A DNA stretch of 64,000 nt from Cytophagaceae bacterium (GCA_027490155.1 JAIXYP010000052.1:1-64000); one strand, 5' to 3'. Counted from the stretch's first letter, positions 8,554-21,839 are shown. Program-made: numbers and translations. The notes: a model not told the origin generated them from the letters alone.

Positions 8554-9183
8554 CTACCGTTTGAGGGTCTGGACATACTCGGCTACTGCAAGGGCTTGGT
8601 CTTGGTTGAGGCGTTTTTTATAACCTTTCATTTTGCCTTTGCCTTCCATGATTATGCCTGCAGCTTGCTGTGCATTAAGCACTGAGGTCTGGAGATTGCC
8701 AGCATTATAGACACCCGCAGCGCCATCAGCACCATGGCAACGCACACATTCGTTTTGGTAGATGGTCTGGCCGCTATACAGGGCTGCATCAGCACCAGCA
8801 GTCGCTAGCTCGGCATAGTTGGTGCGTTTCATCGTGAGGCTTTGGGTTTCGGCCACGCCATAGAAGTAGATAAAGCCAACAAGGGCAAGCACAGCTAACG
8901 CTTTATTGTGGCGTTTCATGCCGATGATGCCGACAGGGATCAGGGCCGTAACGGCAACGGTCTTGACCCAAAGCCAAGGCTCGCGCACGCCGATGATTGA
9001 GATCAAATAACCACCGGTGACCAAGATGAGGGTACCTAGGATGGTGTCAACAATCTTGGTTTTGTTGCGGACTTTGTCTAGCAGCTCGATCTTGCCGGCT
9101 AGCAGCAAAATGGTTTTGAACAGATAGAAAGCCAAAAAGAGGCCAACAACGAGGGTATGGGTATGTAGGAAACCTGTTTGCAT
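8554..9183 (-). CDS. Membrane-anchored c-type cytochrome, four TM segments plus cytochrome c domain
   Basis: The product is 209 aa. Four hydrophobic helices (about residues 8-29, 44-65, 70-89 and 95-112) form a small membrane domain of the SirB/CopD-like kind. A class I cytochrome c domain follows, with heme motif CVRCH (146-150) and probable axial Met185 in GKMKGY. The heme domain would face the periplasm and pass electrons in respiration; His7, His9 and His92 in or near the helices could bind a further cofactor, which is an inference. The adjacent upstream gene on the same strand is a diverged paralogue of the same architecture. Partners are not visible in the window. Confidence 0.8.
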   Translation of the reverse strand: MQTGFLHTHTLVVGLFLAFYLFKTILLLAGKIELLDKVRNKTKIVDTILGTLILVTGGYLISIIGVREPWLWVKTVAVTALIPVGIIGMKRHNKALAVLALVGFIYFYGVAETQSLTMKRTNYAELATAGADAALYSGQTIYQNECVRCHGADGAAGVYNAGNLQTSVLNAQQAAGIIMEGKGKMKGYKKRLNQDQALAVAEYVQTLKR

Positions 9184-9423
9184 AAGGGGGGATAAGCTAT
9201 TTGGGGTTGTTTCGGCTTTGCTGATGACACCTACCGAAGGATGAGGTGCACAGGGTTAGTCGATCCAGTTTCTGGGGCAAGATAGCACAAGGCATCTGAT
9301 TTGGGACAAGTGTGGGCTAGCCTGGGTGAGATTTGGTGGTTGTGGTGATGGGGAGTGGAACTAGGGATTGCCCTATGGTTGGACAGGTTGTGGAGGCTCC
9401 TTTATCAATGGACTAGCCCAATG

Positions 9424-10173
9424 TCATTCACTTTTGCGGTGTGGGTCTTTGAATCCCATGATATAGGCAGCTAGGTCTTTTGCCTGTGCGTTATTTATTC
9501 GATCACGATAGCTAGGCATTTCATTGCGACCATTCATGATTACGGCTACAGTTTGCATGGTATCAAGGCCAGAAAACATGAGGTTAGCAGAACTCAAAGC
9601 CATAGCATTTCCGTTAGGTCCATGACAATTTTGGCATTCGTTTTCGTAAATACTCCTTCCACTGAATGAATAGGTGGGATTTTCCTTTACCAACTCGATG
9701 TAGTTGTATTTCGGATAAGTTGGTAATTTGATCTTGGAGATAGCATAACAGGAGAAAAATCCTGCCAAAGAAAGTACTGCCAGTTTTTTATTCAGTCGAT
9801 CTACTGCAAGGCGGGCAAGTACATAAGACCCAATCACCAAGATTATTTTGATCCATAACCATAATTCAATCGTGTTTTGCACATAGGCAAGTAGCCCGCA
9901 AGATACAAAGACCATTGATCCAAATCTTTCATCAGGACGCGCTCCGTATATTTTCATTCTTTTCAGCTTGTCATGTCTATCCAAGAGTACCAAGGCAAGC
10001 CTATAAAACACTACACCTAAAAATAACACCAGGCAAAAGTGGTGCATCACGTATAGTATGAATTTATGTACTTCAAATGAACTCAATTTTCCATCCGTTG
10101 AAACAACTCCACATAGTTTCAGAGGAAATAAAAGAACTGCATTGAAGTGCTGCACTAGGTAGAGTATGCTCAT
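9424..10173 (-). CDS. Paralogous membrane c-type cytochrome
   Basis: The product is 249 aa with the same plan as its downstream neighbour: about four TM helices (roughly 40-63, 86-103, 106-122, 130-145), then a cytochrome c domain with CQNCH (180-184) and probable axial Met219 in NEMPSY. The helices align with the neighbour starting near residue 37, so the first ~40 residues are an extension, or translation begins at the Met at residue 43 (10047). The extension is itself hydrophobic. Base composition is more AT-rich than in the paralogue, and identity is visibly limited to motifs, which suggests an old duplication or separate acquisition. The stop is TGA. Confidence 0.75.
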   Translation of the reverse strand: MSILYLVQHFNAVLLFPLKLCGVVSTDGKLSSFEVHKFILYVMHHFCLVLFLGVVFYRLALVLLDRHDKLKRMKIYGARPDERFGSMVFVSCGLLAYVQNTIELWLWIKIILVIGSYVLARLAVDRLNKKLAVLSLAGFFSCYAISKIKLPTYPKYNYIELVKENPTYSFSGRSIYENECQNCHGPNGNAMALSSANLMFSGLDTMQTVAVIMNGRNEMPSYRDRINNAQAKDLAAYIMGFKDPHRKSE

Positions 10174-10373
10174 GCTACTGGTAGACCTTGGACTGATTCA
10201 GGGCCACTATTTGACACACAAGTTAACAAACCCAACCTGAAACAGGAAGATATTTAGGCCAAGGATGCAAAAAGCTGGTTGAGTGGTTCTTGAGCTCCAT
10301 GTTTTATAATTGCCTGATGCGGTAAGGATTAAGCCCAAAGTGTGGAGGTTGCCTGCGTGTGCTGTCGCCTACC

Positions 10374-10381
10374 TATCTTTG
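10374..10381 (+). promoter_or_regulatory. Candidate -7 box for the crotonase gene
   Basis: TATCTTTG, with TTG at 10349-10351 (22-base gap), 74 bases upstream of the ATG at 10456. Confidence 0.5.
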
Positions 10382-10455
10382 GGCACCCGTCTCGGCTTGA
10401 TCACAAGAAAAGCAACTGAGGATTGGGTATCAATACGCACCAAAAACCGACCCAA

Positions 10456-11268
10456 ATGAGTACTGAAATTTCATCCTCCAATACCTCGTCACTGGACGAC
10501 CTTGTATTATACGAGGTCCGCAACCGTATCGTCTGGCTGACGCTTAACCGCCCAGACAAACGCAATGCCCTCAACGCCCAGATGGTAACTGCCCTGAAGG
10601 AGGCGATTACTAAGGCAGTTGCAGAGCCAGACAATCGGGTGATTGTGTTAGCAGCAGCGGGCAAGGTGTTCTGCTCAGGTGCGGACCTAGATGCCCTCAA
10701 ACAGTTGCAGACCAATACGTTTGACCAAAACCTAGCGGATAGTCAGCACTTGCGTGGTTTGTTTGATCAGATCGCGAACTGCCCCTTACCAGTAATCGCA
10801 GCGGTACAAGGTGCTGCCCTCGCAGGTGGTTGTGGCCTTGCCACGGTGGCCGACTTCACCATAGCGGTGCCAGGAGCGCAGATGGGTTATACCGAGGTCC
10901 GGATTGGGTTTATTCCGGCTTTGGTGTCGGCCTATCTGGTCAAACGTATTGGCGAGGCTAAAGCTAGACCCTTATTGCTATCTGGTGATTTGATCACGAC
11001 TGAAAGGGCATTGGCTCTGGGCTTGATTACGGAGGTGGTGCAGGCAGAAGACCTCTATGGCCATGTGCAACAGCTGGCCGAGCGCCTTGCTAGCCAGAAT
11101 AGCAAACAAGCGATGGCTGCGACTAAGGCTCTGTTAACAGAGATGGATGGTCTGTCGGTGTTTCAAGCTACGGAACTAGCTGCCGTGGCTAATGCCCATG
11201 CCCGCGCAACTGATGATTGCCAACGGGGTATTGCTGGCTTTTTGGCAAAGGCACCGGTGACGTGGTAG
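10456..11268 (+). CDS. Enoyl-CoA hydratase/isomerase family protein, methylglutaconyl-CoA hydratase-like
   Basis: The product is 270 aa from the ATG at 10456; a TTG 11 codons earlier is less likely. It is a crotonase-fold enzyme: oxyanion-hole segments KVFCSGADLDALKQL and AAVQGAALAGGCGLATVADF are intact. The first catalytic Glu of ordinary enoyl-CoA hydratases (E144 in the rat enzyme) is replaced by Gly in GGCGLA, while the second is present in MGYTEVRIGFIPA. That pattern, with the IGFIPALVSAYLV segment, resembles bacterial methylglutaconyl-CoA hydratases of leucine breakdown (LiuC type). The precise substrate is therefore a family-based inference. No other leucine-degradation gene is nearby. 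Confidence 0.8.
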   Translation: MSTEISSSNTSSLDDLVLYEVRNRIVWLTLNRPDKRNALNAQMVTALKEAITKAVAEPDNRVIVLAAAGKVFCSGADLDALKQLQTNTFDQNLADSQHLRGLFDQIANCPLPVIAAVQGAALAGGCGLATVADFTIAVPGAQMGYTEVRIGFIPALVSAYLVKRIGEAKARPLLLSGDLITTERALALGLITEVVQAEDLYGHVQQLAERLASQNSKQAMAATKALLTEMDGLSVFQATELAAVANAHARATDDCQRGIAGFLAKAPVTW

Positions 11269-11320
11269 GTTTTGCGAAGGCCTAACCTTATTGATTAAAT
11301 TGATTTCGGGATATAAAAAT

Positions 11321-11365
11321 AGCCCACCCTGTACATCATCGTATGTACAGGTTGGGCTTTCTATT
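11321..11365. terminator. Bidirectional intrinsic terminator
   Basis: AGCCCACCCTGTACA (11321-11335) pairs with TGTACAGGTTGGGCT (11344-11358) with one mismatch. T-rich sequence follows on both strands, between convergent genes. Confidence 0.85.
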
Positions 11366-11384
11366 TAGAACCACAAGAACGCAT

Positions 11385-13784
11385 TTACCGCACCACGGCC
11401 AACCGCTGGCTCATGACGCCTTGCTCGGTTGTAACACGTACGAAATAGCACCCTGCGGCTAGACTACTAATATCCAAGTTGTCCCCATTAGAGGTGATGT
11501 TGTAAAGCACGGTACGGCCCAATTGATCCAGAATGGTTACAGCCTTGATTGTGCCTGTGCTGAGCTCAAGTTGGAGGTTGGTAGAGGCTGGGTTGGGGAT
11601 TAGCCTGAGTTGGTTACACCCAAGTTTTTGTCATGGTGCGCTAATCATATTGTTTGAGGTGCTGATGGCGGCGAATGAACGTCTGGTAATCGTAAAGTTA
11701 CCGCCCAAATAAACTGTATTGCCACTTATAGCTATGGCATAAACTGATTTGAAATCCCTATAAAAACCTGTAGTATTCGTAAGCCAAGTTGTTGCAAGGC
11801 CAGTAACTGCATTTAGAGAGCCTACCCCTAATTGCCATTTATCTCCTATTTTTGTGAAGTTTCCCGCCACATATACTAAATCCTTATTAATGCCAATGGC
11901 GTAAACGGTCCCATTAGAATTCGGATCCCAATTAGTGGCTTGTCCAGTGGTTGCATCTAGGGCTGCAATGTGATTTCTGCTTTGCCTTCCGATAGAGTCG
12001 AATTGTCCTCCCGCATATACATTTTTGCCACTAACTGCAATGGTTAAGACCCGACTATTTGCACTCGGATCCCAGCTAGTGGCAAGTCCTGTTTTTACAT
12101 GCAGGGCAGCAATGTTTCTTCTATTTTTGCCCCCAATATCGGTAAAATACCCCCCTGCATAAACAATGCTTCCGTTAAGAGCGAGTGTTCTTATTGAACC
12201 ATTTGAATTTGGATTCCAATTAGTTGCAAGCCCTGTCGAAGTATCAAGTGCAGCAATTTGATTTCTGTTTTGCCCACCTATGATAAAAAAGTCTCCTCCT
12301 ACATAAACGGTATTTCCACTTACAGTTAAAGTCATGACAGTCCTGTCGGCTTCAGGATTCCAGTTAGTGGCAAGCCCAGTAGAAACATTAAGAGCTGCGA
12401 TGTTTTTTCTAATTTGATCACTAATTTGGCCAAATTCACCCCCTACATACACGACATTCCCCAATACTGCTAAGGTCAGAACAGTTCCATTGGCATCAGG
12501 ATTCCAGTCAGTGGCCTGTCCAGTGCATGCGTCCAGAGCCGCGATGTTGTTTCGGATTCTACCCCCGATGCTGTCAAAATACCCACCTGCATAGACTGAA
12601 TTTCCATCAACTGCAATAGCAAAAACGGAGCTTTTTATTATTTCATTTCTTGATAGGCCATTATAGAGTTGTATATTCCAGTTGGTTACTTTGCCTGTAA
12701 AAGCATCAATTTCTGCGATTTTATATCTTCTTTGCTCCCCAATGTCGGTGAAGTCACCTCCAACAAAAATGGAATTCCCGCTCACGACCAGGGTTTTTAC
12801 ATGATCATATGGATGCGGATTCCAATTTGTGGCTGCGCCTGTCACAGAATCTAAGGCTGCAAGATAACTTCGACTTTGCCCCCCGATGTATCTAAATTCT
12901 CCTCCTGCATATATAATTCGCCCATTCACAGCTATTGTATTGACCTTGGAATACGCATCAGGATTCCATTTTGTGGCTCTTCCCGTTGATCTATCAAGTG
13001 CAGCTATGTTGTTTCTATTTTTCCTTCCGATCTGGGTAAAAGCACCTCCAACATACACTGTATTACCACTGATTGCTATTGTTCTGACTTCGGCATCTGC
13101 ATCTGGGTTTCATTTTGTAGCAAGTCCTGTCGCAGAATCTAAGCTGGCGATTCTATTTCTGTTTTGTCCGCCGATGTTGCTAAAGGTTCCCCCTACATAT
13201 ACAATCTTTCCAAAAACTGCTAGGGAAAGGACTTTTGGGTATGTTCCTCCACTAGGGTTTGGATCCCAGCTGGTAGTCAGGCCAGTTGAGGCATTTAAGG
13301 CAGCTAAACCCGCCCTATTTTGACCCCCGATACTTCTAAAGGATCCAGCCACATATAGGATGTTCCCATTTAGAGCGAGCGTTAAAACTGTGTTACTAGC
13401 ATGAGGATTCCATTTTAAATCCACGGAATTGTTTGGCAAAATATGAGCAATGCAGTTTCTAGGCACACTACCTATTTTGGTGAAAGATCCTCCTATGAAC
13501 CAACCGCCCAATCCATCAGATACCGATGATGTTACGCTGCCGTTGATTTGCAATGGAATACCATTTACAGTGCCATTACTTTTGCTGAGTGGTGCACCAC
13601 CTCCTGTAGTTGGGCCAACATAGCTAAAGCTACCACCTAGATAGATTGTATTTCCACTTCTAACTATTGCCTTTACTGTGCCATTCGTTACCCACATTGT
13701 GGAATCGATTTGAGGGGTAAAATCTTGCCCTTTGACCACCTGACTCAGCAGTGAGAAGATTAATAGGTATAGATATCGTAGCAT
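11385..13784 (-). pseudogene. T9SS-sorted DUF5122 (delta-60) beta-propeller protein, interrupted by two in-frame TGA codons
   Basis: Read in one frame from the ATG at 13784 to the TAA at 11385-11387 this encodes ~799 residues. In order: a signal peptide (MLRYLYLLIFSLLSQVVKG); about 14 repeats of ~44 residues with the pattern VYVGGxFxxIGG..R..IAALD..TG.ATxWNP; and a T9SS sorting domain (CNQLRLIPNPAST to SQRLAVVR). Two TGA codons lie in this frame with no frameshift. TGA at 13108-13110 falls exactly where 11 other repeats have Trp (ATK-stop-NPDAD against ATKWNPDA). TGA at 11631-11633 lies just before the sorting domain. Each could be one base change from TGG. Other genes here use TGA as stop, so the code is standard. 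It is a decaying gene, a readthrough gene, or carries sequence errors. Without readthrough no product would have the sorting signal. Confidence 0.85.
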
Positions 13785-13810
13785 ATAGCTCAGCTGGTTA
13801 AGTACTACAA

Positions 13811-13818
13811 CAAAAATA
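13811..13818 (-). promoter_or_regulatory. Candidate -7 box for the beta-propeller gene
   Basis: On the minus strand TATTTTTG, 26 bases upstream of the ATG at 13784. The promoter box looks intact although the gene is interrupted. Confidence 0.45.
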
Positions 13819-14009
13819 CGTATTTTTATCAGTTACGCTAAATCTGATAAGGTAACAATTTTTGTTTTATGCCGACTATTTTGATCCAGTCATGTAGCAA
13901 ACATCCTTTCCTAGTGCTAGTCCCCATTTTGGCATCGGTCTGTTACCAAGGCGAAAAAGCAGCGACACGCTTGTCACCCCCCCCAAGGACAAAACACCCA
14001 CCAATGCCT

Positions 14010-14017
14010 TACCTTTG
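14010..14017 (+). promoter_or_regulatory. Candidate -7 box for the DUF983 gene
   Basis: TACCTTTG, 27 bases upstream of the ATG at 14045. No clear -33 element. Confidence 0.5.
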
Positions 14018-14044
14018 CGCCACGCCACAAATACGACGAAGCCC

Positions 14045-14443
14045 ATGCCTAAGACCACTCTTTTCCAAGCCATCACTGGGGGACGTTGCCCACGTTGCCG
14101 CAGGGGGCACTTGTTCCTATACAATAGCTGGTTGCCTAGTAGGTTCCATGTGCAGCGGAGCAATTGTGAGCATTGCAACCTCAGGTTTGAGCTGGAGCCA
14201 GCCTTTTTCATTGGGGCGCGGTATGTGTCATACGCCTTGATGGTCGCACTGATTGGTGCCATGTTTGTCGGTACCAACGTGCTGCTTAATGACCCTTCAC
14301 TGACTGTGTACCTAAGTATCGTGCTGCCCGCTATTCTGATTTTGGCTGTCCCGATTCAGCGTTCGTCACAGGTCTTGTACCTCTATATGTTTGGCTGGGT
14401 GAAGTATGACCCGACCCTGGACACGGACGGCGGACCGGTATAG
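14045..14443 (+). CDS. DUF983 family small membrane protein
   Basis: The product is 132 aa from the ATG at 14045, which lies 27 bases after a -7 box; the frame is open ten codons further. An N-terminal zinc-ribbon-like part has two CxxC pairs (GGRCPRCRRGHLF and SNCEHCNLRFE), followed by two hydrophobic helices (YVSYALMVALIGAMFVGTNV and VYLSIVLPAILILAVPI). This is the DUF983 layout of Bacteroidota and Alphaproteobacteria. Members have no proven function; a metal-binding inner-membrane protein is the natural reading. The hydrolase downstream begins 122 bases later. Confidence 0.85.
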   Translation: MPKTTLFQAITGGRCPRCRRGHLFLYNSWLPSRFHVQRSNCEHCNLRFELEPAFFIGARYVSYALMVALIGAMFVGTNVLLNDPSLTVYLSIVLPAILILAVPIQRSSQVLYLYMFGWVKYDPTLDTDGGPV

Positions 14444-14565
14444 GTTCTGATCTATGCCCTGCCGGTACGGCAAGGATTGCATGATGATCTAGTGTTTTGT
14501 CGTCTAGGCGACAGTTAAGCGTTGGCCATTTGGCTACCTTGTGGATCTGTTAACCACCTCTGATC

Positions 14566-15423
14566 ATGCCAGCAATTAAGCGCCTATGGGCCACAGTCTT
14601 GACCATGTCTTTGGCTTTATCTATGGCCTTGGTGCTGGCAGGTTGTAGCTCAAAGATGTCCGCCAAAAAGGAGCAGAAACTGTTTGCTGGTGCGCGCTAC
14701 CAACCACAACACCGCAACTTGGAGGTTTCGGGTCATCGTATACATTATGTATGGGCAGGCGACACGACACTACAGCCCTTGCTGTTTGTCCACGGCTCGC
14801 CCGGCTCGTGGGAGGACTATGTTGATTACCTCAAGGACTCGGTCCTGCTGACTCGATATTATATAGCAGCGGTGGATCGCCCAGGTTTTGGCCAGTCGGA
14901 CTATGGCCGGCCGATGGTGGAGCTGGAAGACCAGAGCAAACAAATCAGTGCAGTCTTGGCCGATATGTCTCCCACTCGGCCAGTAGTGTTGGTGGGGCAT
15001 AGTTATGGTGGGCCTTTGGTCGTGCGGGTCGCGATGGATGACTCTGCACACGTGCGAGCCTTGGTGCTATTGGCCGCAGCCGTGGACCCATCACTAGAGG
15101 AAAAGGAATGGTTCCGCCCCGTGGTGCGCAACATGAGCTGGGTGCTGCCTGATGTGCTGATGTCCAGCAACGAGGAGCTGGCGCACTTGAAGCAGGACCT
15201 AGAAGAGATGCTGCCGCTTTGGCCCTCCCTCAAGCTGCCGATTGTAGATGTGCACGGGACCAAGGACATGTTGGTGCCTTTTGGCAATTTGGCCTTTGCC
15301 CAAAGGCAGGCTATCAACGCCAAACCCTTCAGGCCGATAATCCTCCCGAAGGTGAACCATTTTATCCCTTGGTCTCACCATGACACTGTACGCACCGTGT
15401 TGATGGACCTAGCGACCAAATAG
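14566..15423 (+). CDS. Lipoprotein alpha/beta hydrolase
   Basis: The product is 285 aa. The signal peptide ends in a lipobox (MALVLAGC), so it is probably a membrane lipoprotein. The hydrolase fold is complete: oxyanion segment LLFVHGSPGSWEDYVD, DRPGFGQS, nucleophile elbow GHSYGG (Ser), acid in VDVHGTKDMLVPFGN (Asp) and His in KVNHFIPWSHHD. The substrate cannot be read from the sequence; esterase or lipase-like activity at the cell envelope is likely. It lies between the DUF983 gene and rpoB, 261 bases before the latter, and is probably a separate transcription unit. Confidence 0.85.
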   Translation: MPAIKRLWATVLTMSLALSMALVLAGCSSKMSAKKEQKLFAGARYQPQHRNLEVSGHRIHYVWAGDTTLQPLLFVHGSPGSWEDYVDYLKDSVLLTRYYIAAVDRPGFGQSDYGRPMVELEDQSKQISAVLADMSPTRPVVLVGHSYGGPLVVRVAMDDSAHVRALVLLAAAVDPSLEEKEWFRPVVRNMSWVLPDVLMSSNEELAHLKQDLEEMLPLWPSLKLPIVDVHGTKDMLVPFGNLAFAQRQAINAKPFRPIILPKVNHFIPWSHHDTVRTVLMDLATK

Positions 15424-15630
15424 CAGCTATCGCAAGCACATTTCCAAGGTCCGATCCCTAAGGGCATGGAGGTGGTTTCGGTGTAAAGCTGACCTGTTTT
15501 GAGGGCCTCTACCGTTAAATTTAGGGTAGTAGATGCAGGTTCTGCGGTCCAGATAAGGGCCATGGCATGCTGGTTGGTCCTTTGCAAAATTTTCATGATA
15601 CTAGCCCATACAACCTGATGAAAAAATCGC

Positions 15631-15638
15631 TACTTTTG
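15631..15638 (+). promoter_or_regulatory. Candidate -7 box of the rpoB promoter
   Basis: TACTTTTG, 46 bases upstream of the TTG start of rpoB. No TTG occurs at the expected -33 distance. It supports rpoB having its own promoter. Confidence 0.55.
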
Positions 15639-15684
15639 CGGTTCGCTCTAATAGAGCCCTTTCCTCACTAAAACGTCATTCATC

Positions 15685-19563
<3,879 letters not shown>

Positions 19564-19600
19564 GGACATACCACTTAGTGGTTTCTGAATTAATCCTGAC

Positions 19601-19633
19601 AACGGACCCTGAGCGATTGGGGTCCGTTTTTTT
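19601..19633 (+). terminator. Intrinsic terminator of rpoB
   Basis: AACGGACCC (19601-19609) pairs with GGGTCCGTT (19620-19628) followed by a run of T, 37 bases after the rpoB stop. It separates rpoB from mltG. Confidence 0.9.
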
Positions 19634-19752
19634 GTGGGTTGGGTCTGGAGGATTTGAAAGATCTGTTTTACCTAGTAGGGCTGGTCTTTCCCTTATACGC
19701 ATCAACCGACCAAATACCGCACCGGCACCACCTCCATACCAGCCAATCCCAC

Positions 19753-19760
19753 TATCTTTG
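19753..19760 (+). promoter_or_regulatory. Candidate -7 box for mltG
   Basis: TATCTTTG, 43 bases upstream of the ATG at 19804. Confidence 0.5.
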
Positions 19761-19803
19761 GCCTTAGCATAATTTGCTACTACAGATTGCCCCCAGACCC
19801 AAT

Positions 19804-20832
19804 ATGTCGCGTAACGTCAAGATTGCCTCCTTTGTCATCGGTGTGTTTTTGCTGGTTTCGCTCAGCTTCTATACCTACCAGATGGTGAGCACACCTAACC
19901 TGCAGGTCCAGAAGAAGGATAAGTTCCTGTACATCCCTGAGGGGGCAGACTTTAAGCAGGTGCTGGACTCTTTAGAGCAGGGCCAATACCTGACTGACAA
20001 ACTCAGCTTTGCTTTCCTGTCCAAGCTGATGGGTTATCAGTCAGATGTCAAGCCTGGTGCCTACCTGATCAAGGGGGATATGACCAACTTTGCGGCAGTG
20101 CGTGCGCTCAAGAATGGTCGGCAGACGCCTATTAAACTCACTTTTAATAACCTCAGAACCAAACAAGACCTCGCCCGGCAGCTGAGTAACAAGTTGGCCT
20201 TTGGTTATGATGAGATTTCGGCCCAGCTTAATGACCCACAAGTGGCCTCTTCCCTTGGTCTGGACACCAATACCATTACCTCGATCTTTATCCCGAATAC
20301 GTATGAGGTTTATTGGATGACCAAACCGGATGCCTTGATCAGCAAGATGGCCAAGGAATACAAAAAGTTCTGGACCGACGAGCGCAAAGCCAAAGCCAAA
20401 GCACTGGGCATGACCCAGACCGAGGTATCCGTCCTGGCCAGCATCGTTGAGTGCGAAACCAAAAAGAAAGATGAGATGCCGATCGTGGCGCGGGTCTATA
20501 AAAACCGACTAGATCGTAATGAAAAGCTACAGGCAGACCCGACAGTAGTGTTTGCTGTGGGTGACTTTAGCATCAAGCGGGTGCTTTATGGCCACAAGAA
20601 TACTGACTCTCCCTATAATACTTATATGTATCAGGGGCTACCGCCAGGGCCGATCTATTTGGCGTCTTCCACAGCCATTGATGCCGTACTGAACATGCCG
20701 ATGCACAGTTACATCTTCTTCTGCGCACGGCCTGACTTTAGTGGTTATCACGACTTTGCGGTGGATTATGCGGCCCACTTGGTGAATGCCAAACGGTATC
20801 AGGCGGCGTTGGATGCTGCTAATATCCACTAG
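19804..20832 (+). CDS. mltG: Endolytic murein transglycosylase MltG (YceG family)
   Basis: MltG cuts nascent glycan strands at the inner membrane and so sets their length. The product is 342 aa from the ATG at 19804; a TTG-type start ten codons earlier is possible. One N-terminal membrane anchor (IASFVIGVFLLVSLSFYTY), a LysM-like segment (~40-90), then the YceG catalytic domain. The catalytic Glu lies in LASIVECETKKKDEM, and the conserved LQADPTVVFAVGD and YNTYMYQGLPPGPI motifs are present. A polysaccharide deacetylase follows 45 bases later and may be cotranscribed. Confidence 0.93.
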   Translation: MSRNVKIASFVIGVFLLVSLSFYTYQMVSTPNLQVQKKDKFLYIPEGADFKQVLDSLEQGQYLTDKLSFAFLSKLMGYQSDVKPGAYLIKGDMTNFAAVRALKNGRQTPIKLTFNNLRTKQDLARQLSNKLAFGYDEISAQLNDPQVASSLGLDTNTITSIFIPNTYEVYWMTKPDALISKMAKEYKKFWTDERKAKAKALGMTQTEVSVLASIVECETKKKDEMPIVARVYKNRLDRNEKLQADPTVVFAVGDFSIKRVLYGHKNTDSPYNTYMYQGLPPGPIYLASSTAIDAVLNMPMHSYIFFCARPDFSGYHDFAVDYAAHLVNAKRYQAALDAANIH

Positions 20833-20877
20833 TATGAGAAGGCAGGATCGTATGGATCAGTTTGGATTTGCCCGCCG

Positions 20878-21720
20878 ATGAAAGCCAACCCGAAACAATG
20901 GGCTCGACTAGTCGGAGGCCTTTTGTTATTAGTTGGGATAGTGCTTGTAGGGGTACGACTGTACAAGGTTTGGTGGCAGCCCTCACATTACAGTCAGCTG
21001 AAGCCCTTATTGGCGCCTTATCCGAAAAAGCAAGGGGCTATCGTCCTGACCCTAGACGATGGCTATGTGCGCAACTGGTTTGACAACCGAAATTGGCTTG
21101 ATAGCTTAGGTCTCAAAACAACTATCTACCTCACGGAAGCTGACCCACTTAGTATTACTGACTGGCAGTTGGTCGATAGCCTACGTGCTGCTGGCGTGGA
21201 GATAGAGGCACATGGAGCCCGTCACCTGAACGCCCCAGAATACCTTGAGGATCATGATACCACCACATGGCGAGCTCAGGAATTAGACCCGCATCTAAGC
21301 TCATTGGCTAGCCATGGCATCAAGCCCCTATCCTTTGCATGGCCTTATGGAGCAGAAGCGCCTGAGTTGATTCGGATGCTGGGGCGGCATTTTGGTCTGA
21401 TTCGTGGCTGTTGTCACCCCAAGAGGGTTAAGGCTGGTAGGTTTGAGGATGCTCTATATCAATATGATGGGGCTAGATCGGTAAATGCGCTTTGCCTTGA
21501 TAATGACCTTTTTGACTCCAGCCGTGTCAAACAGGCGTTAGCGCAAGCAGCAGTGGAGCAATCCGCTGTGGTGCTCTATGGACACGAGCTGGTCAATGAT
21601 GGGCAGGTACGCACCAAAACCAATAAAGCGACCTTGGCATGTCTGGCCCGCTGGCAGCGATACTATGCCCTCCAGAGCCTTCAGATCCGGGATCTTGTGG
21701 ATGATACCAAGATGCCCTAG
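20878..21720 (+). CDS. Polysaccharide deacetylase family protein (NodB fold)
   Basis: The product is 280 aa with one N-terminal membrane anchor (ARLVGGLLLLVGIVLVGVRL). The NodB domain shows motif 1 TLDDGY (catalytic and metal Asp), motif 2 EAHGARHLN (two metal His), motif 3 FAWPYG and a late VVLYGHEL with the conserved His. Enzymes of this fold remove N- or O-acetyl groups from peptidoglycan, chitin-like polymers or exopolysaccharide; the exact polymer is not readable. Its place 45 bases after mltG suggests a peptidoglycan role, an inference. A terminator follows. Confidence 0.85.
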   Translation: MKANPKQWARLVGGLLLLVGIVLVGVRLYKVWWQPSHYSQLKPLLAPYPKKQGAIVLTLDDGYVRNWFDNRNWLDSLGLKTTIYLTEADPLSITDWQLVDSLRAAGVEIEAHGARHLNAPEYLEDHDTTTWRAQELDPHLSSLASHGIKPLSFAWPYGAEAPELIRMLGRHFGLIRGCCHPKRVKAGRFEDALYQYDGARSVNALCLDNDLFDSSRVKQALAQAAVEQSAVVLYGHELVNDGQVRTKTNKATLACLARWQRYYALQSLQIRDLVDDTKMP

Positions 21721-21764
21721 CAGGGGGTTACTATATCGCCTTAATTAGGCGTGACCCTAAAATC

Positions 21765-21802
21765 AAAAAGCCCATCCTAAACACGTTTAGAATGGGCTTT
21801 TT
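21765..21802. terminator. Bidirectional intrinsic terminator
   Basis: AAAAAGCCCATCCTAAAC (from 21765) pairs with GTTTAGAATGGGCTTTTT (to 21802), with one mismatch. It lies between the deacetylase and the convergent acidic-protein gene. Confidence 0.9.
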
Positions 21803-21839
21803 AATAGGTCGTGTTATGGACGATTGACCAGAAACGGGA

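Noticed and set aside
11385-13784. Genome-wide reassignment of TGA to Trp
   Set aside because: Several intact genes in the window end in TGA (for example at 3404, 7303, 29559, 32230, 62787 and 63179), and long conserved genes such as rpoB have no internal TGA.
11385-13784. Selenocysteine at the two TGA codons
   Set aside because: One replaces a structural Trp of a repeat and the other lies in a linker; neither is a redox site and no SECIS-like hairpin is evident.
15375-15596. 73-codon minus-strand frame between the hydrolase and rpoB
   Set aside because: It overlaps the hydrolase 3' end, has no recognisable domain, and lies where the rpoB promoter is expected.
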